Shown here in pieces: positions 43,180-54,406 of a DNA stretch of 64,000 bases (its first letter is position 1; each line of letters opens with the position of its first letter). Source of the stretch: Batillaria attramentaria (lineage: Eukaryota > Mollusca > Gastropoda > Batillariidae). The notes beneath the pieces are model-generated. The model made no database searches. It saw only the letters and a list, made by a program, of their open reading frames with translations, and was not told where the DNA came from. The translations under genes were made by a program, and so were the position numbers. The stretch spans positions 244,501 through 308,500 of the forward strand of contig JACVVK020000547.1 of assembly GCA_018292915.2 (NCBI GenBank), given 5' to 3'.

Positions 43180-43700
43180 AGTTGGTGACACCCAAGCAGG
43201 ACAGATTCGTGTCCTGAAATGTATTTCACTCGGAGATGATTTGAACTATGTGACAGCAAAGCAGACTATTCCGTGAGTGAGTACACAGAACGTTCAATCA
43301 GGAAACAGACTTCATGCAGATTTCATTCTATTGAGACTGTCGGTGTGCAGAGCTGCGCGTACGTAGAAGACAACATCACACTCGGAAAGCAGGTGACGAC
43401 GACCAAACAAACTTCATTCTGTTGGATTGTAGGTGTGCAAAACTGCGCGCACGAATACAAAAACAAAACTCCCTGCTTTGAAACAGGTGACAGCCACGCA
43501 GACCGTTCTGTTGGACTGTAGGTGTGAAAAAGTGCTTGAACAAATACGAAGCAAAACTCACATCTTGAAAACAGGTGACAGTCAAGCAAACTTCCATCTG
43601 TCCGCTTGTGTATGTGAACAGCTTGTGTATGTGAACAGGTTTTTCATATGTGATGTAATTAATCGCTGAACAGGTGAAAGCTGAGCAGACTTCGTTCTGC
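43180..43700. repeat. degenerate tandem repeat, unit about 90 bp
   Basis: GTGACAGCCACGCAGAC-like anchors occur near 43188, 43250, 43392, 43486, 43575 and 43673. Units also share TTCTGTTGGATTGTAGGTGTG and a CTGAAAACAG-like end. Confidence 0.65.
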
Positions 43701-43719
43701 AGGACAAAATAAAACCCAC

Positions 43720-44180
43720 CAAAAAACGTCTCGCTACGTCGCATAAAATCCCAATTATGATCCAGTCTAGACGTACGTGAATTATGAGACAGAAAAGTCG
43801 ATGAATCTCGTACCTCGATGGGCATTATTAGTGGGAAGAACAATGATATATCCGGCTACCGATGACATGAACTGCCGTCTGCCTCTAAAGCGACACCACG
43901 TCTAGTGATCTATGCGAAGACAACAGTACCCCTGAGAGTGAACTCTCATACACTGCTGATTATTGCCGACGGCTGCTATCAACGTCACGGTAAGTGATGC
44001 GTTACCTTCTTTCCCCCCTCACTTGGTAAATGACGATGTCATTTTTCTGCTTGCCGTCTTTCTGTTTTCAATGATTGATTGATTGATTATTTGACTGACT
44101 GCTTCAATGATTCATTTAAAAGTTCACACACTCTCCGTGTTTTCTTTCACTTCAATTATGGTACAAAACAATGGTTTTTA
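43720..44180. other. unassigned intron 9 sequence
   Basis: Nothing recognised beyond TGAT repeats at 44071-44090. Confidence 0.4.
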
Positions 44181-44181
44181 A

Positions 44182-44300
44182 ATAATAATAATAATAAAAT
44201 GGTACTTAAGGGACGCCCTCCTTCCCGCAGTTCTAAGCTCAGGGCGCCTTACAAATCAACACGCACCCACTCAATCAGAAACACAAGTAACATGCCTCCA
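44182..44300 (-). repeat. LINE-like 3' tail
   Basis: On minus: GGCGCCCTGAG...GGAGGGCGTCCC hairpin, then TTAAGTACCATTTTATTATT and (ATT)n. It has the same layout as the LINE ends at 11619 and 12971, with no coding part. Confidence 0.6.
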
Positions 44301-44337
44301 CACATACACTGAACTACAAACACATAATGTGCAAGGA

Positions 44338-44663
44338 TGAAAAGTGTGTGGCATTTAGTGACAAAGTGGCAAAGCCGGGAGCGCGCATAGATCTACAAAA
44401 AAGACACATTATGTCAGGGGTGTCCAGGGCATGCCGTCCTGGAATCTTTTTAAAATCAGACTGAAATCTATTCAATTTTGCGCATTTTGGCATGATCTTA
44501 AATGCTTCGGAGGAGGAAGCACTACTTCTGGAGGATTTATTTCAATTACGCTAGAAACCTGTGCAGTTTGGTGCATTTTTGTATGATTATACGTTTCTGA
44601 GGAGGAAACACTTTTGGGGACGAGGACGTGTTAAAGCGAGAGATGGAAATCCGCCAAAAGCTG
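44338..44663 (+). repeat. composite repeat F, locus 1
   Basis: Left module AAAAGTGTGTGGCATTTAGTG. It then has two tandem units of about 100 bp (CTGTGCAGTTTGGTGCATTT, GAGGAGGAAACACTTTT), and right module GATGGAAATCCGCCAAAAGC. The plan is the same as at 46120-46870 and 58045-58380. Confidence 0.7.
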
Positions 44664-44680
44664 GAAAGACTTTGACACAG

Positions 44681-44855
44681 GGGGTGGGTGGGTATTTCGG
44701 GGTTTAACGCCCTTTTCCGCCACATACGGGTGATATCAAAGACGGGGGCAACGATCAAAAAGCCAGCACAAATAGTTGGCCCCAGCCGAGATACGAACTA
44801 ACGACCCGAGCATTAGAAGTCCAACGCTCTACCATTCGGCCACCCCGGCTCCCCT
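44681..44855 (-). mobile_element. SINE family A, full length
   Basis: Complete copy abutting the right end of repeat F. Confidence 0.9.
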
Positions 44856-45382
44856 TTGACACAGTGGGAGTTGATCGACCTGCAGGAAGAATGTTTAAGC
44901 CCTGACAGCTGTTCTCTGTCGTCCTTGCCTAACCTCGCATGAACTGGACCGATATTTCGCATTACAATATGCATGGTGCTTGATGGTGTCCCCCTTACCG
45001 CACGCAAACCATAGCCGCCAGTAAACCACGAAATTATCCCCCCCTGCCCTTCCATAACCTCACGCGAACTGGACTAATCATCTGCATTAAACAACACACG
45101 GTGCTTCTAAGGGGTTCACCCTCTGTCGCGGGGGAATTAAATAAGTCATTTGTACCCTCTGCCGCATGTAACTAAAGACGCCAATAACTGAATAAGACAT
45201 TGGTACTGTCGCCACTCTCACCACTGCCCAAAGACCATCATCAGACACTCTACTTCTTTCAACACCAAAAGATTATTTATTCATTGTTTTCGGCACCTAT
45301 GTTCTTGGCCGTGGCCGTGTGTTCTTGTAGACAACGGACTGTCCGACTGACGGAAATAAGCTCTGTGAATGTCTGGACGAGT
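44856..45382. other. unassigned sequence
   Basis: A short internal duplication is seen: CCTAACCTCGCATGAACTGG (44928) resembles CATAACCTCACGCGAACTGG (45053). Confidence 0.5.
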
Positions 45383-45395
45383 TCCAATCTTCATC

Positions 45396-45554
45396 GGGGA
45401 GCCGGGGTGGCCGAATGGTAGAGCGTTGGACTTCTAATGAGTTCGTATCCCGGCTGGAGCCAAATATTTGTGCTGGCTTTTTCATCGTTGCCCCGTCTTT
45501 GATATCACCCGTATGTGGTGGAAAAGGACGTTAAACCCCAAAACACTCACTCAC
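45396..45554 (+). mobile_element. SINE family A with perfect 13-bp target duplication
   Basis: TCCAATCTTCATC occurs at 45383-45395 and again at 45555-45567, exactly flanking the element. A small internal deletion removes CTCGGGTCGT before GAGTTCGTATCCCGG. This copy fixes the element ends: GGGGAGCC at the 5' side and a short CACT-repeat tail. Confidence 0.95.
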
Positions 45555-45567
45555 TCCAATCTTCATC

Positions 45568-46119
45568 TCCACCTCTCCTGCCATTCTCCACGGCAGGCTG
45601 TACATAATTTCCGTACAAAACAATAAATGCATGACTGATGCACTGTTTTACGTGAGCAGCGTGTTTAGTAACGCCTTAGTGATGCTGGATTCTTATACAT
45701 CTTTGTCAAATCTTTTGTTGTACTGGCTTGTTTTGTACTAATCACCTTGATTTGCCACATAGATTCTGGTTTAAGGTGGTCCTAACACTTAGTTGAATAG
45801 TCTATTGTAGTGCTAGCAGGACAGTGCGTAAGAGAGGCCTTCCAGTGCTTAACAACTCTATCCTGAAATAAAACTGTTTCATCATTATCATTCTCCATAA
45901 TCGGTCTGTGGGGTTTCTCTCACGCACTCTGCGGGGAACGACGGGTTCCCGTGGTGGCGCAAGCCCAGCATGGCTTGGTACCGTCGACAAAGAAGCACCA
46001 CAAGGATATATTAAAGAGTAACTGTTAAACGGGCTAAGTCCACCTTCGCTAAGCCAACTTATGTTTTGAAACTGGGGAGTCGGGGGAGGGTAGGCATGTT
46101 CCCCCGGATTTTTTTTTTC
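45568..46119. other. unassigned intron 9 sequence
   Basis: Nothing recognised. Confidence 0.4.
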
Positions 46120-46870
46120 TTCTCCAAAACAATCGATTACAACCTATGCAACTTGGCAGGATTTTACGTGCTTCAGAGGAGGGAACAGTTTCACGAGGAA
46201 AAAATTTAGAATTAGCCTAAAATCTCTGCAGTTTGATCTGTTTTAATAATAATAATAATAATGAGTATTGTATAGGCGCTTTACCCAATTTCGTGAATCG
46301 GCTCAAAGCGCCGCGAACTGAACCCAACACGCACGCTCACCGTGAAGCACACGCATTCTCTCACACATTGGACATAAACACATTACAATCACGTGGTGCG
46401 AAGGGTCAGCTCAGCTATTTAAATTTCGGAATTTAGAATTGCATGTATTTTTCAAATTTTGTGGGCTGAACATTTCCAAAGCAGAGGGGGAGGAAGCCGG
46501 AGTACCCGGAGAGAACCCCCGACGATCGGCCCGAATGAACGGTGCCACATACGAGAAGGAAAAATTCTTTGCCCCGAGTGGGACTCGAGCCCCTGACCTC
46601 TCGCATTGGTGATGATTTAAAAAGCTTCATTATTTTTTTTTTCTTCAAAACTCTGCACTAAAACCTGTGCAATCTGGTGCATTTTGGCATGTTTTACTGC
46701 TTCAGAGGAGGAAAAAAAAACCTTTTCTGGAGGAAACATTTTAGAATTAAACTAAAATCTGTGCCATCAGGTCTGTTTCGGGATGATTTTAAGTGCTTCA
46801 GAGGAGGAAACAATTTTTTCGGAAGGAAAATGTTTAGCCTAAGGTTTAAATGCGCCAAAAGGTGGAATAT
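46120..46870 (+). repeat. composite repeat F, locus 2, interrupted by a SINE
   Basis: Three to four units share ACTAAAATCTGTGCAATCTG, GCATTTTGGCATG, TTTTAAGTGCTTCAGAGGAG and GGAGGAAA. The right end is GCGCCAAAAGGTGGAAT. SINE B (46245-46612) splits one unit between CTGTTTT and GATGATTT. Confidence 0.75.
46245..46612 (-). mobile_element. SINE family B, 5'-truncated, inside repeat F
   Basis: 3' hairpin and (ATT)n on the low side. The match ends at GACCTCTCGCATTGGTGA, just short of the tRNA A box. Confidence 0.85.
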
Positions 46871-46875
46871 TTTAA

Positions 46876-47606
46876 GCCCAAATGATACTATAAACGAGGG
46901 GCACTAGAAAAAGTCTGTACAAACTTGTGCACTGTCAGGATTTGTACCCGAGACCATCCGATCTCGAGTCCCTGTATCGATGACGAAGTCCGCGCTTTAA
47001 GTCTTAAAACAAATAACAACAAAAAACCCAACGTGAAAAACACCCGATTATGGTCTTTGCTAAAGTCAGGCGGCTGAGACAGTAAAACAAACTCCCAAGA
47101 AATATTAGGCTCGGGGCATTTCTGATTGGTCAGATCAGACCAAAATGGAATTTGTCCCGATGGGAGTGCCCCGATAGTATTACAGTGGTTTTGAACGCAC
47201 AACCACAGAGAATGTTTAGACGCGGCACTTACCACTATTTTTTCTCCAGCTTTCATCCTCCTCTCGCCCCCACCCCCCCCCCCCGCCCCCATCAATCAGA
47301 ATTCGACGACAACTACGCACGGTGTAGCTATCGACTTTTCCCACTTTTACCCTCCCGTCATTTCTTCTGCAATTTCTTCGCAATTTTAGGTCACTGAAGA
47401 AGAAGACGAGTAAAAGGGAACATTTCCACAAGCTCATTGGGCCTCGCTAAACACCCGCGAATTCGTCTACCTCTATTGATTTTAAGGGTCGCTGATTCAA
47501 ATCCTGAAATGGCAAAAACTGTTCAAGGCCTTTGCGTGCGTGTGTATGTGTGTGTGTGCGTGCGTGCGGGGGGTGCGTGCGTGCTTGCGTGCGTGTTTTC
47601 CTCCTC
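46876..47606. other. unassigned intron 9 sequence
   Basis: C run at 47272-47285 and TGCG/TGTG-rich at 47535-47595. Short minus frames match nothing known. Confidence 0.4.
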
Positions 47607-47866
47607 TGACCACGTTATTTTAGATATGTATCAATACTTACTATTACTGTGACCGCGCATTTCAGATATGTAACAATACTTATTATGACTGTGACCGCGC
47701 ATTTCAGATATGTAACAATACTTATTATTACTGTGACCGCGCAATTCAGATATGTATCAATACTTATTATTACTGTGACCGCGCATTTCAGATATGTATC
47801 AATACTTATTATTACTGTGACCGCATATTTCAGATATGTGACAATACTTATGATTACTTATTGCAC
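47607..47866. repeat. 42-bp tandem repeat, six units
   Basis: The unit contains TGACCGCGCATTTCAGATAT and GTAACAATACTTATTATTAC. The period is a multiple of three, so a 14-residue repeat frame is open, which is a trivial consequence of the period. Confidence 0.9.
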
Positions 47867-47979
47867 GCGTAGATTATTTCAACGTCAATTGCTATCACAA
47901 GCACAATCATGTCGAATATGGATATCGCTCAGTACGCACGCTCGGTACATCCAAGTTACAAAGACAGACAGATAGCAGG

Positions 47980-48064
47980 CAGGCAGGCAGGCATGCAGAC
48001 AGACAGTTTTGTCATTTGTCATCCTCATAGAAATGTGCTATGGTGTTGTTCCATGGCTCGCCCC

Positions 48065-48111
<47 letters not shown>

Positions 48112-48187
48112 ACACAGACACACACACACAACACACACATAGCTCGCCCCCCCCCCCCACACACACACTATACATGGCTCGCGCCCC

Positions 48188-48250
<63 letters not shown>
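47980..48250. repeat. (GGCA)n and paired (CA)n arrays
   Basis: GGCA repeats near 47978-47992. CA tracts at 48068-48148 and 48191-48250 are each preceded by TGGCTCGC-CCCAGTA, so the unit was duplicated. Confidence 0.9.
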
Positions 48251-48252
<2 letters not shown>

Positions 48253-48777
48253 TACATTCTGGTTTGTTACTTCCACAAAAGATAGCTAAATCAGACTGCA
48301 AGATACAGCTAAACATAACACATCACAGTATCGCACGGGGAATGCCAAATATAAAACCTAAAGCTAAAATAGGCGACGACAGAAGCCATCAAAGAGGCTG
48401 ACGAGAGGATGCAATAATTGCTGTCCAACCAAAAGTACAGCGGTGTCAAAAAGATGGATGTTGCCAAAGGCAAATTCGAGATGCAATCGGAAACGAACGC
48501 GGCTGCAGACGGAACAAGACAAAATCACAAATCCTTTCAATAGGAATAGGAAATCGTAGAATAGGAAAACCGAGTCTAGACAATGGATACGCAATTACAT
48601 CTGCCTCGACGTCGAGAATTGCTAAACGAGGCACGGCTCATATACTGGGTGTTTTTCTATAGCGAGAGAAATCTGCTGGATGTTTTGTGGAAATCCCTCA
48701 ATCTTGCCTGGGGTAAATCCTGGCGTTCCTTTCCTTTTCCTAGAGGATAATTATCTGAAGGGCTGACGCAGCTATTT
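48251..48777. other. unassigned intron 9 sequence
   Basis: Nothing recognised. Confidence 0.4.
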
Positions 48778-49135
48778 TGGAGTCGACTGAATGTGACAGC
48801 GTTTAACCCCGCGCCCATTTTGTAGGAAGATAAAAACTAAACCTTGCCAGTTTCTTCAGTAAACTAGCAGACGATGCAGAAAATGAAGTCAACCCTCCCC
48901 CCACCTCGTCCCTGCAAATGTTAACCAGTCCATGCCCAACGTCCCGAAACTGAGACGCTCTAGGTCTGCATCAGATCAATTGTATACATTTAGCTCGCAC
49001 ATGCCGATCTGGAGTCGGCTGATTTGTGACAGCGTTAATCCGCGCCCATTTTGTAGGAAGATCAACACTAAGCCTTGCCAGTTTTGTTCAGTCGACTAGC
49101 AGGCGATGCAGAAAATGATGTCCGACCTCCCTTCT
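48778..49135. repeat. tandem duplication, about 230-bp offset
   Basis: 48778-48905 and 49010-49135 share GACAGCGTTTAACCCCGCGC, CCATTTTGTAGGAAGAT, CCTTGCCAGTTT and CGATGCAGAAAATGA. Confidence 0.85.
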
Positions 49136-49157
49136 CCCCATCTCCTCCCTCCACCTA

Positions 49158-49159
<2 letters not shown>

Positions 49160-49234
<75 letters not shown>
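49160..49234. repeat. (CA)n microsatellite
   Basis: About 37 CA units. Confidence 0.95.
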
Positions 49235-49236
<2 letters not shown>

Positions 49237-49475
49237 GTGGCGCATGCGCCTTCCCCTCATTATGCTCATAATGCACCCGTAATTTTACAGCAAGTTTTTA
49301 GACGGTGCAACTAGATGGTGACAGACGAAGACGACGGAAAAAGAAGTCTTTTGTCCACCTCGAGGGTACACTAAAAATAACAAAACAAAACACAAAAAAA
49401 GGAAAAAGCTCTCAAAAACCCAATGATTGAAAAGGCTTGTATCTGTGAGGATTCGAACGCAGTAATCTGGCTGTC

Positions 49476-49477
<2 letters not shown>

Positions 49478-49515
<38 letters not shown>

Positions 49516-49676
49516 TACGATTCCTTATTCTACAACGGAAGAAGTTATAGCATTAGGCATACAAAGACTATTTTCACACTTACCGTTGCTACACTACCAT
49601 AAAAAAAGAAAGAAAATGAATGGGGGGGGGGGGGGAGAATCATTAAACCAGGAAATTTCTTTCTCTCACTCACTCA

Positions 49677-49735
<59 letters not shown>

Positions 49736-49795
49736 GCGCTCGTGCGGCAAGCATTATTATACACAAAATCAAAAGTCAGAGAGAGAGAGAGAGAG
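49478..49795. repeat. (GA)n, G run, (CA)n, (GA)n tracts
   Basis: GA at 49480-49511, G run 49622-49636, CA 49680-49730, GA 49779-49795. TTACCGTTGCTAC at 49581 belongs to the tail family near 6380. Confidence 0.85.
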
Positions 49796-49799
49796 TCTC

Positions 49800-50161
49800 C
49801 AAGCTCCCAAGAAAACAGTTCACGTCTCACATGCTTGCCTCAGCATACGAATTAGCATCTCTCATTTACAGGCACTAGGGGAAAATCCATTACCGACAAT
49901 TGCAGCCAACGGAAGATCACCACACAGACGAGGTGAATACGAATTCTAGCGAATGGCTTATTAGAGTGTCGAGAGCACAGACAACATGGTGTTTATGTGC
50001 GTTCAGCATATCTGCTGTTTTAGTTCTTATTTTCTTTTCTTTTATGTGCATCCACGGTATCGGGTTTTGCGTGAGCTCTACGTCCAATCGGAAAAACCGA
50101 ATTCAGCGCCTCTGTTAATATCTGGGTGGTGCCTTATTTTATGAGAGCAATACCGAGTGCT

Positions 50162-50165
<4 letters not shown>
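49800..50165. other. unassigned intron 9 sequence
   Basis: Nothing recognised. Confidence 0.4.
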
Positions 50166-50225
<60 letters not shown>

Positions 50226-50375
50226 TGGCAACAGAACAATTCAAGCTTACACATAAATCGTACAATGAGAGGAGAATGAAGAATACCTGGTACCCAATAC
50301 CAATAAAAAGAGATACGGATTGTTTTCCACTTAATTTGAAAATAGATAAAAGTAAGAAATCACACAAATAATTTC

Positions 50376-50433
<58 letters not shown>

Positions 50434-50450
50434 ACACACACACACATCCT
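50166..50450. repeat. (GT)n and (CA)n tracts 150 bp apart
   Basis: GT at 50166-50228 and CA at 50381-50447 face each other as inverted repeats of simple sequence. Confidence 0.95.
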
Positions 50451-50529
50451 AAGATGTGTCCACTTTAAACAGGCTATCCCATCTTTTCTAAGCCGACTTG
50501 TGTACTGGAACAGTTTCGCTCGTGAATGC

Positions 50530-50768
50530 ACCTTTTAACGCTCAAAATACTCTATCGCGATGATTGGTACACCTCTTTATGTGATAGTGTTTTTTTTGTG
50601 TGTTTTGTGAAGGTGTACTGTAATGTTTGTGTTTATGTGATATGTTTTGTTCATATGTGACTATATTGTTCCAATCGTTTTTCTTTTCTTTTCCTTGTAA
50701 AGCGCTGAGAGCTCTCTGCGAGAAAGAGCGTTATATAAGTATCAATTATTATTATTAATTATTACTAT
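50530..50768 (+). repeat. LINE-like 3' tail
   Basis: It ends AAAGCGCTGAGAGC...AAGAGCGTTATATAAG, then (ATT)n to 50768. Same hairpin-plus-ATT layout as other LINE ends here. No ORF remains. Confidence 0.6.
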
Positions 50769-51010
50769 TACACTTTGCGCGAGCGGTCGAACATGCAGGT
50801 TCTACGACTGTTGGTACACTACTCGAACGCTCGGTGCGGTCGCCACGCCATCCAGTACGCTTCTGCTGGTTCAGTGCCAGCATTACAGCCGCTGTCACTG
50901 TGCAGGTGTCTAGAAGTGGTGTGATGATAGATACCACGAAAACAGCCCAGAACGACGTGTGAGTTTTAAAAAAAAAATGGTAGCAGCAGCCCGGCCTTTC
51001 AGCGATGCTG
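50769..51010 (+). repeat. dispersed repeat I, longest copy
   Basis: Its left part matches 30330-30415 and its right part matches 17100-17215, so those two are different fragments of one family. Confidence 0.55.
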
Positions 51011-51294
51011 ATGACAACGAGTGACACAGTAGTCTAAAAATGTATAAAATCTGATCCTTAAGTGCGCCAGCTTTAGACTAACATAACAAAGTCCTCAGGG
51101 GCCGTGGTCACGACGCGTTCGTAACTTTTCCGCCACCGATTTACGCACGCGAGGGTCCGTAACTTACGATTTGTGGTAAAATTGGGTGGTCATGACGTTT
51201 GCGCAGAATTACGGCCGCTCGGAAAACCTTGCGTATTGTACACCACCTAGGAGGGTGTCGGAAAGGTGCCGTAGCCTTTGCGTAAATCTGAAAA

Positions 51295-51530
51295 ATGGCG
51301 GCCCGCTTGATTTACCAACTGCAAATGAGAAGAGCATTGCGACGGGAAAGGGTGTTTCGCGATCGTACTAACCCTTTTGACTCGTACGACGATGTGGACA
51401 TGCTTCAAAGGTTTAGATTTAGGAGGAGAGACCTGCAGGAATTGTGCGATCTGCTGTAGGACGACTTGAGTGTAGAGGGGGCGCGTTCAGTTTCACTACG
51501 CACCCTGCAATGCAAAGGCCTGTATGGCCG
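51295..51530 (+). pseudogene. Harbinger transposase (HARBI1-like) N-terminal fragment
   Basis: The ATG at 51295 opens a frame reading MAARLIYQLQMRRALRRERV, then FRDRTNPFDSYDDVDMLQRF and RFRRRDLQELCDLL, before a stop at 51457-51459. The ERVFRDR-NPFD-YDD and RFRR--L-EL-DLL pattern is the usual N-terminus of HARBI1/PIF transposases. After the stop the same frame continues DDLSVEGARSVSLRTLQ, which still resembles the family, then degrades. The DDE catalytic core is absent, so it is non-functional. Confidence 0.85.
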
Positions 51531-51734
51531 GCTGTACACACATCGTGAGTTGATTTGTTTCCTTTTTGTGGGTTAACATTTGTTGTGTGTGTTTCGGACT
51601 AGTTCAGTGCTGAACGCCACTCGGTCAGTCCTCACTGATCAGCCACCACCGTTTTGATCGTATGCCTGTCAATGCAGTCTCATTCATTGTCACACAGTGT
51701 CAGTTGTGGACCCGAAATGTGCGGGTTCCGAATT

Positions 51735-52079
51735 CAGAGTTTTGGTCGAGTCATGTTTCTCTGCCGTAGCAAGTCAGGTTAAATGCGTGGCATGTATGTG
51801 GTGAGTTTTGTTGATGTTGTTATCCTCTCCTCTTTCGTTTTTCGTTGTTCTTTGATTGAGGTTCATTCCGTTGGTTTTCTTGCCAGTGAGCCTGCTACAT
51901 ACGGTTTGTACATGCAGTAAATGCTTCTACTGGTTGTAGTCCGTCCAATGTTGAGATAGAGACTGCTAGAGAGCGGTCTATATGCGACCTGCATGCACTC
52001 CTGATCACACTCTCCACATACATGCCACGCATTTAACCTGACGCTACGGCAGATAAACATAACTCGATCAAAAACTCTG
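51735..52079. repeat. inverted repeat nested in the Harbinger relic
   Basis: Arms 51735-51801 and 52014-52079 match at about 90%, starting CAGAGTTTTGGTCGAG and containing AGGTTAAATGCGTGGCATG. They are separated by about 212 bp. This looks like a second, foldback-type element inserted in the first. No target duplication is evident. Confidence 0.75.
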
Positions 52080-52342
52080 TAGTGAACACACCCCCTCTAC
52101 TCTTTCGCGCTTCACGCTGGAAGGAGAATTTGTGCAGGTCACGTGATGGTGTTTTCCGTGGGAATCCCGGGGGTCCCACACCTATCTAAAAATAACCCGT
52201 ACGTGACACCGTTTCCAGTAAGTGCGCGTCGTGACCGGCCAACTAGCGGAAGAGATAGTTTTCACGTAGCCACGTACGAAGTTACGATCCGCAACCTATT
52301 TGCGCAAAGAAATTTGCGTTCGCGTCGTGACCACGGCCCCAG

Positions 52343-52758
52343 GTTGCTCATAGAAATACTCGTGGTGAAAAGGTGCGGCAAAAGATCCGATTTCCCTTGT
52401 AACGCGCTCACAGGAAACTAAAAACAAAAATCCATTTTATTCTTAAAGGCGCCAATGCTGCCAATACTAGGGTTTATACAGAAAGGCTTCTGTTCTGAAA
52501 CAGTTGCTCTTGTGACTACGCCTGTGCGGTCGGAAGAATCTGTCTTGCACATTTGTAGAGCTCCGAGTGCTACACACTGACTTCTGATGGCCGGTCGAGT
52601 GTCGTATACGACACTGTCAGCGGTTACTGCATTTTTTCTCTTTTTTTGCCGATCAGCTGAACGAGGAGAGAAAGAGCAGAGCGAGTGAATGTGCAGCGTG
52701 AATGTGCACAGTGAATGCCGGAATGAATGTATCAATGAGTGTTGAATGCGATAGGAAA
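52343..52758. other. unassigned intron 9 sequence
   Basis: Nothing recognised. Confidence 0.4.
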
Positions 52759-52759
52759 T

Positions 52760-52815
52760 TGTATGTATGTATGTATGTATGTATGTATGTATGACTATGT
52801 ATGTATGTATGTATG
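52760..52815. repeat. (TATG)n microsatellite
   Basis: TATG repeats interrupted once by ACTA. Confidence 0.95.
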
Positions 52816-52929
52816 TGATTTCATTTTAAGTAATTTTACTGGTCAAGACTGTTTTACTCAAATTTGCTTATGCGTATACTTGCAGTCTCACTTATTAAAA
52901 TGTTTATCAGTCTGTGTGTGTACGAGTAT

Positions 52930-53050
52930 GCAGGCCAGAATTGCAATTTCTCATATTCGGGATCAATAAAGTATTCTGTATTTGTGCATTGTGCATGCAT
53001 GTGTGTGCATCTTTGTCTGAGTGGTGTCATGTTAGACACCATCAAAAACA
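52930..53050 (+). repeat. LINE-like 3' tail fragment
   Basis: CATATTCGGGATCAATAAAGTATTCTGTAT: GGGATCAATAAAGT plus a short terminal repeat, as in non-LTR 3' ends. The following 45 bp resemble part of the coding-like stretch at 63599-63901, inverted. Confidence 0.4.
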
Positions 53051-54400
53051 GCTAAGATTAAAAGAATGATAGGTGAGCCAAAAATTCTAAAACATTAGGG
53101 CCTTTAAGAAGTGAACTTATTGGAAACCGCCCCCAAGGGGCTCGGATATGGGCTCGGGTCGCCAGTGCAAAGGAAACGACAAAAACTGGACAAGTGTGTC
53201 GTGAGGTCAGATTAATATCCGTCAGGAAGTCGTGCGACACTATTTTTGAATGTCATAGAATTGATAGTGTACAATAAAAAGGCTACGATGCAAATTGGGG
53301 GGGGGGGGGGGAGCCCGGCCAAAAAATTGTTAGCGGTAAAAGCGTCAAGGAATGGTGAGAGGAGTCCCCGGGAAAGAAGAGGAAGTTGTCTACCCTGAAT
53401 CCGCTCTCCTATGGCAAATGAGCAGGAAACGCCTACCAATCTAGCGTCTGTCTGGGTTGGTCAGTTCTGGCGAAGGCCGTTTCCATCCGGTTTAGCGTTT
53501 GTATAGACTTTGGTCTCTGGCTTGAATGTGTGCGACAGCGGTCGCGGAAAAGAGTTTAGCCAGGCCAGGTCAGTGGGGAAAGACTGCTGCCGTCTGAAAA
53601 TAGCTCCTCATTCTGAGGAAGCCGGTTGAATGTCACCGAAGATCTCTGGAAGAATTTGTCTTTTCTCCGGTATTTGCCGTCACGCTATAGCTACTTTGGG
53701 GGTAGCCCCGAGACGGTTAAAAGTTCCATCAGGATAATCTGGATGAGATTTAGCGGGGATGATTCTTTGGGCTGTTTCTTGTTTTTCATGGGGTTTTGTT
53801 GTTTTTTAACACCATCTTAGTAAATTCGGGTTTGTTCGTTTTTGTTCTTCTGTTTGTTTGGTTTTTTTGTGTTTTTTTTTCTTCGTTTGGTTGGTTTTCT
53901 TCCTTTTGTTTCTTTGTTGTTGTTGTTTTGGGGTTTTTTTGGGCTCCCCCCCCCCCTCCTCCCCACCCCTTAAAAAAGAAGGAAAACAGGACGATTTTGT
54001 TGTACTAAAACTTTTCCCCTAATTCCAATGCATCAGTGTTACCGGCTTCATAAGTGCAGACGTCTATTTCCTGACAGCTGATTTTCCCCTCTTTCGATTT
54101 ACCTTTCCAGCATCACAAACGGACTCATCAGAAGATGACTGTACCTGTGGTTAAATTTCCCAATATAGGTCTCCATTATTCCAGTTGACTGATGCCAGAT
54201 GCATGTGATGTCATCCCACGGCGCTGGCAACCATCGGATCAGTGGTGGTGACGACGGCGGAAAATGTGAAGTTTAATGAGACGCGTGACTCTTACAGGCT
54301 GTTTCCGCATTCGATTTCAAAACGACCCCCCTTGCTGACAACGAACTGTGCATAGTCACAAAGCAACCATACTGCCGGTGTAACAGGCCGGAGTATACCC
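53051..54400. other. unassigned intron 9 sequence
   Basis: G run at 53298-53311 and T-rich with a C run at 53820-53960. Short frames match nothing known. Confidence 0.4.
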
Positions 54401-54406
54401 CTGGCC

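Larger units (their letters stand above)
51099..52339 (+). mobile_element. PIF/Harbinger DNA transposon relic with CAG target duplication
   Basis: Inverted ends GGGCCGTGGTCACGACGCG at both sides are perfect for 19 bp. CAG lies outside at 51096-51098 and 52340-52342. CWG target duplications are typical of PIF/Harbinger elements. The interior holds an N-terminal transposase relic (51295-51530) and a nested inverted repeat (51735-52079). Total length is 1241 bp, too short for both Harbinger proteins. Confidence 0.92.

Noticed and set aside
47607..47866. CRISPR-like array
   Set aside because: Units are contiguous 42-bp repeats with no unique spacers, in eukaryotic DNA.
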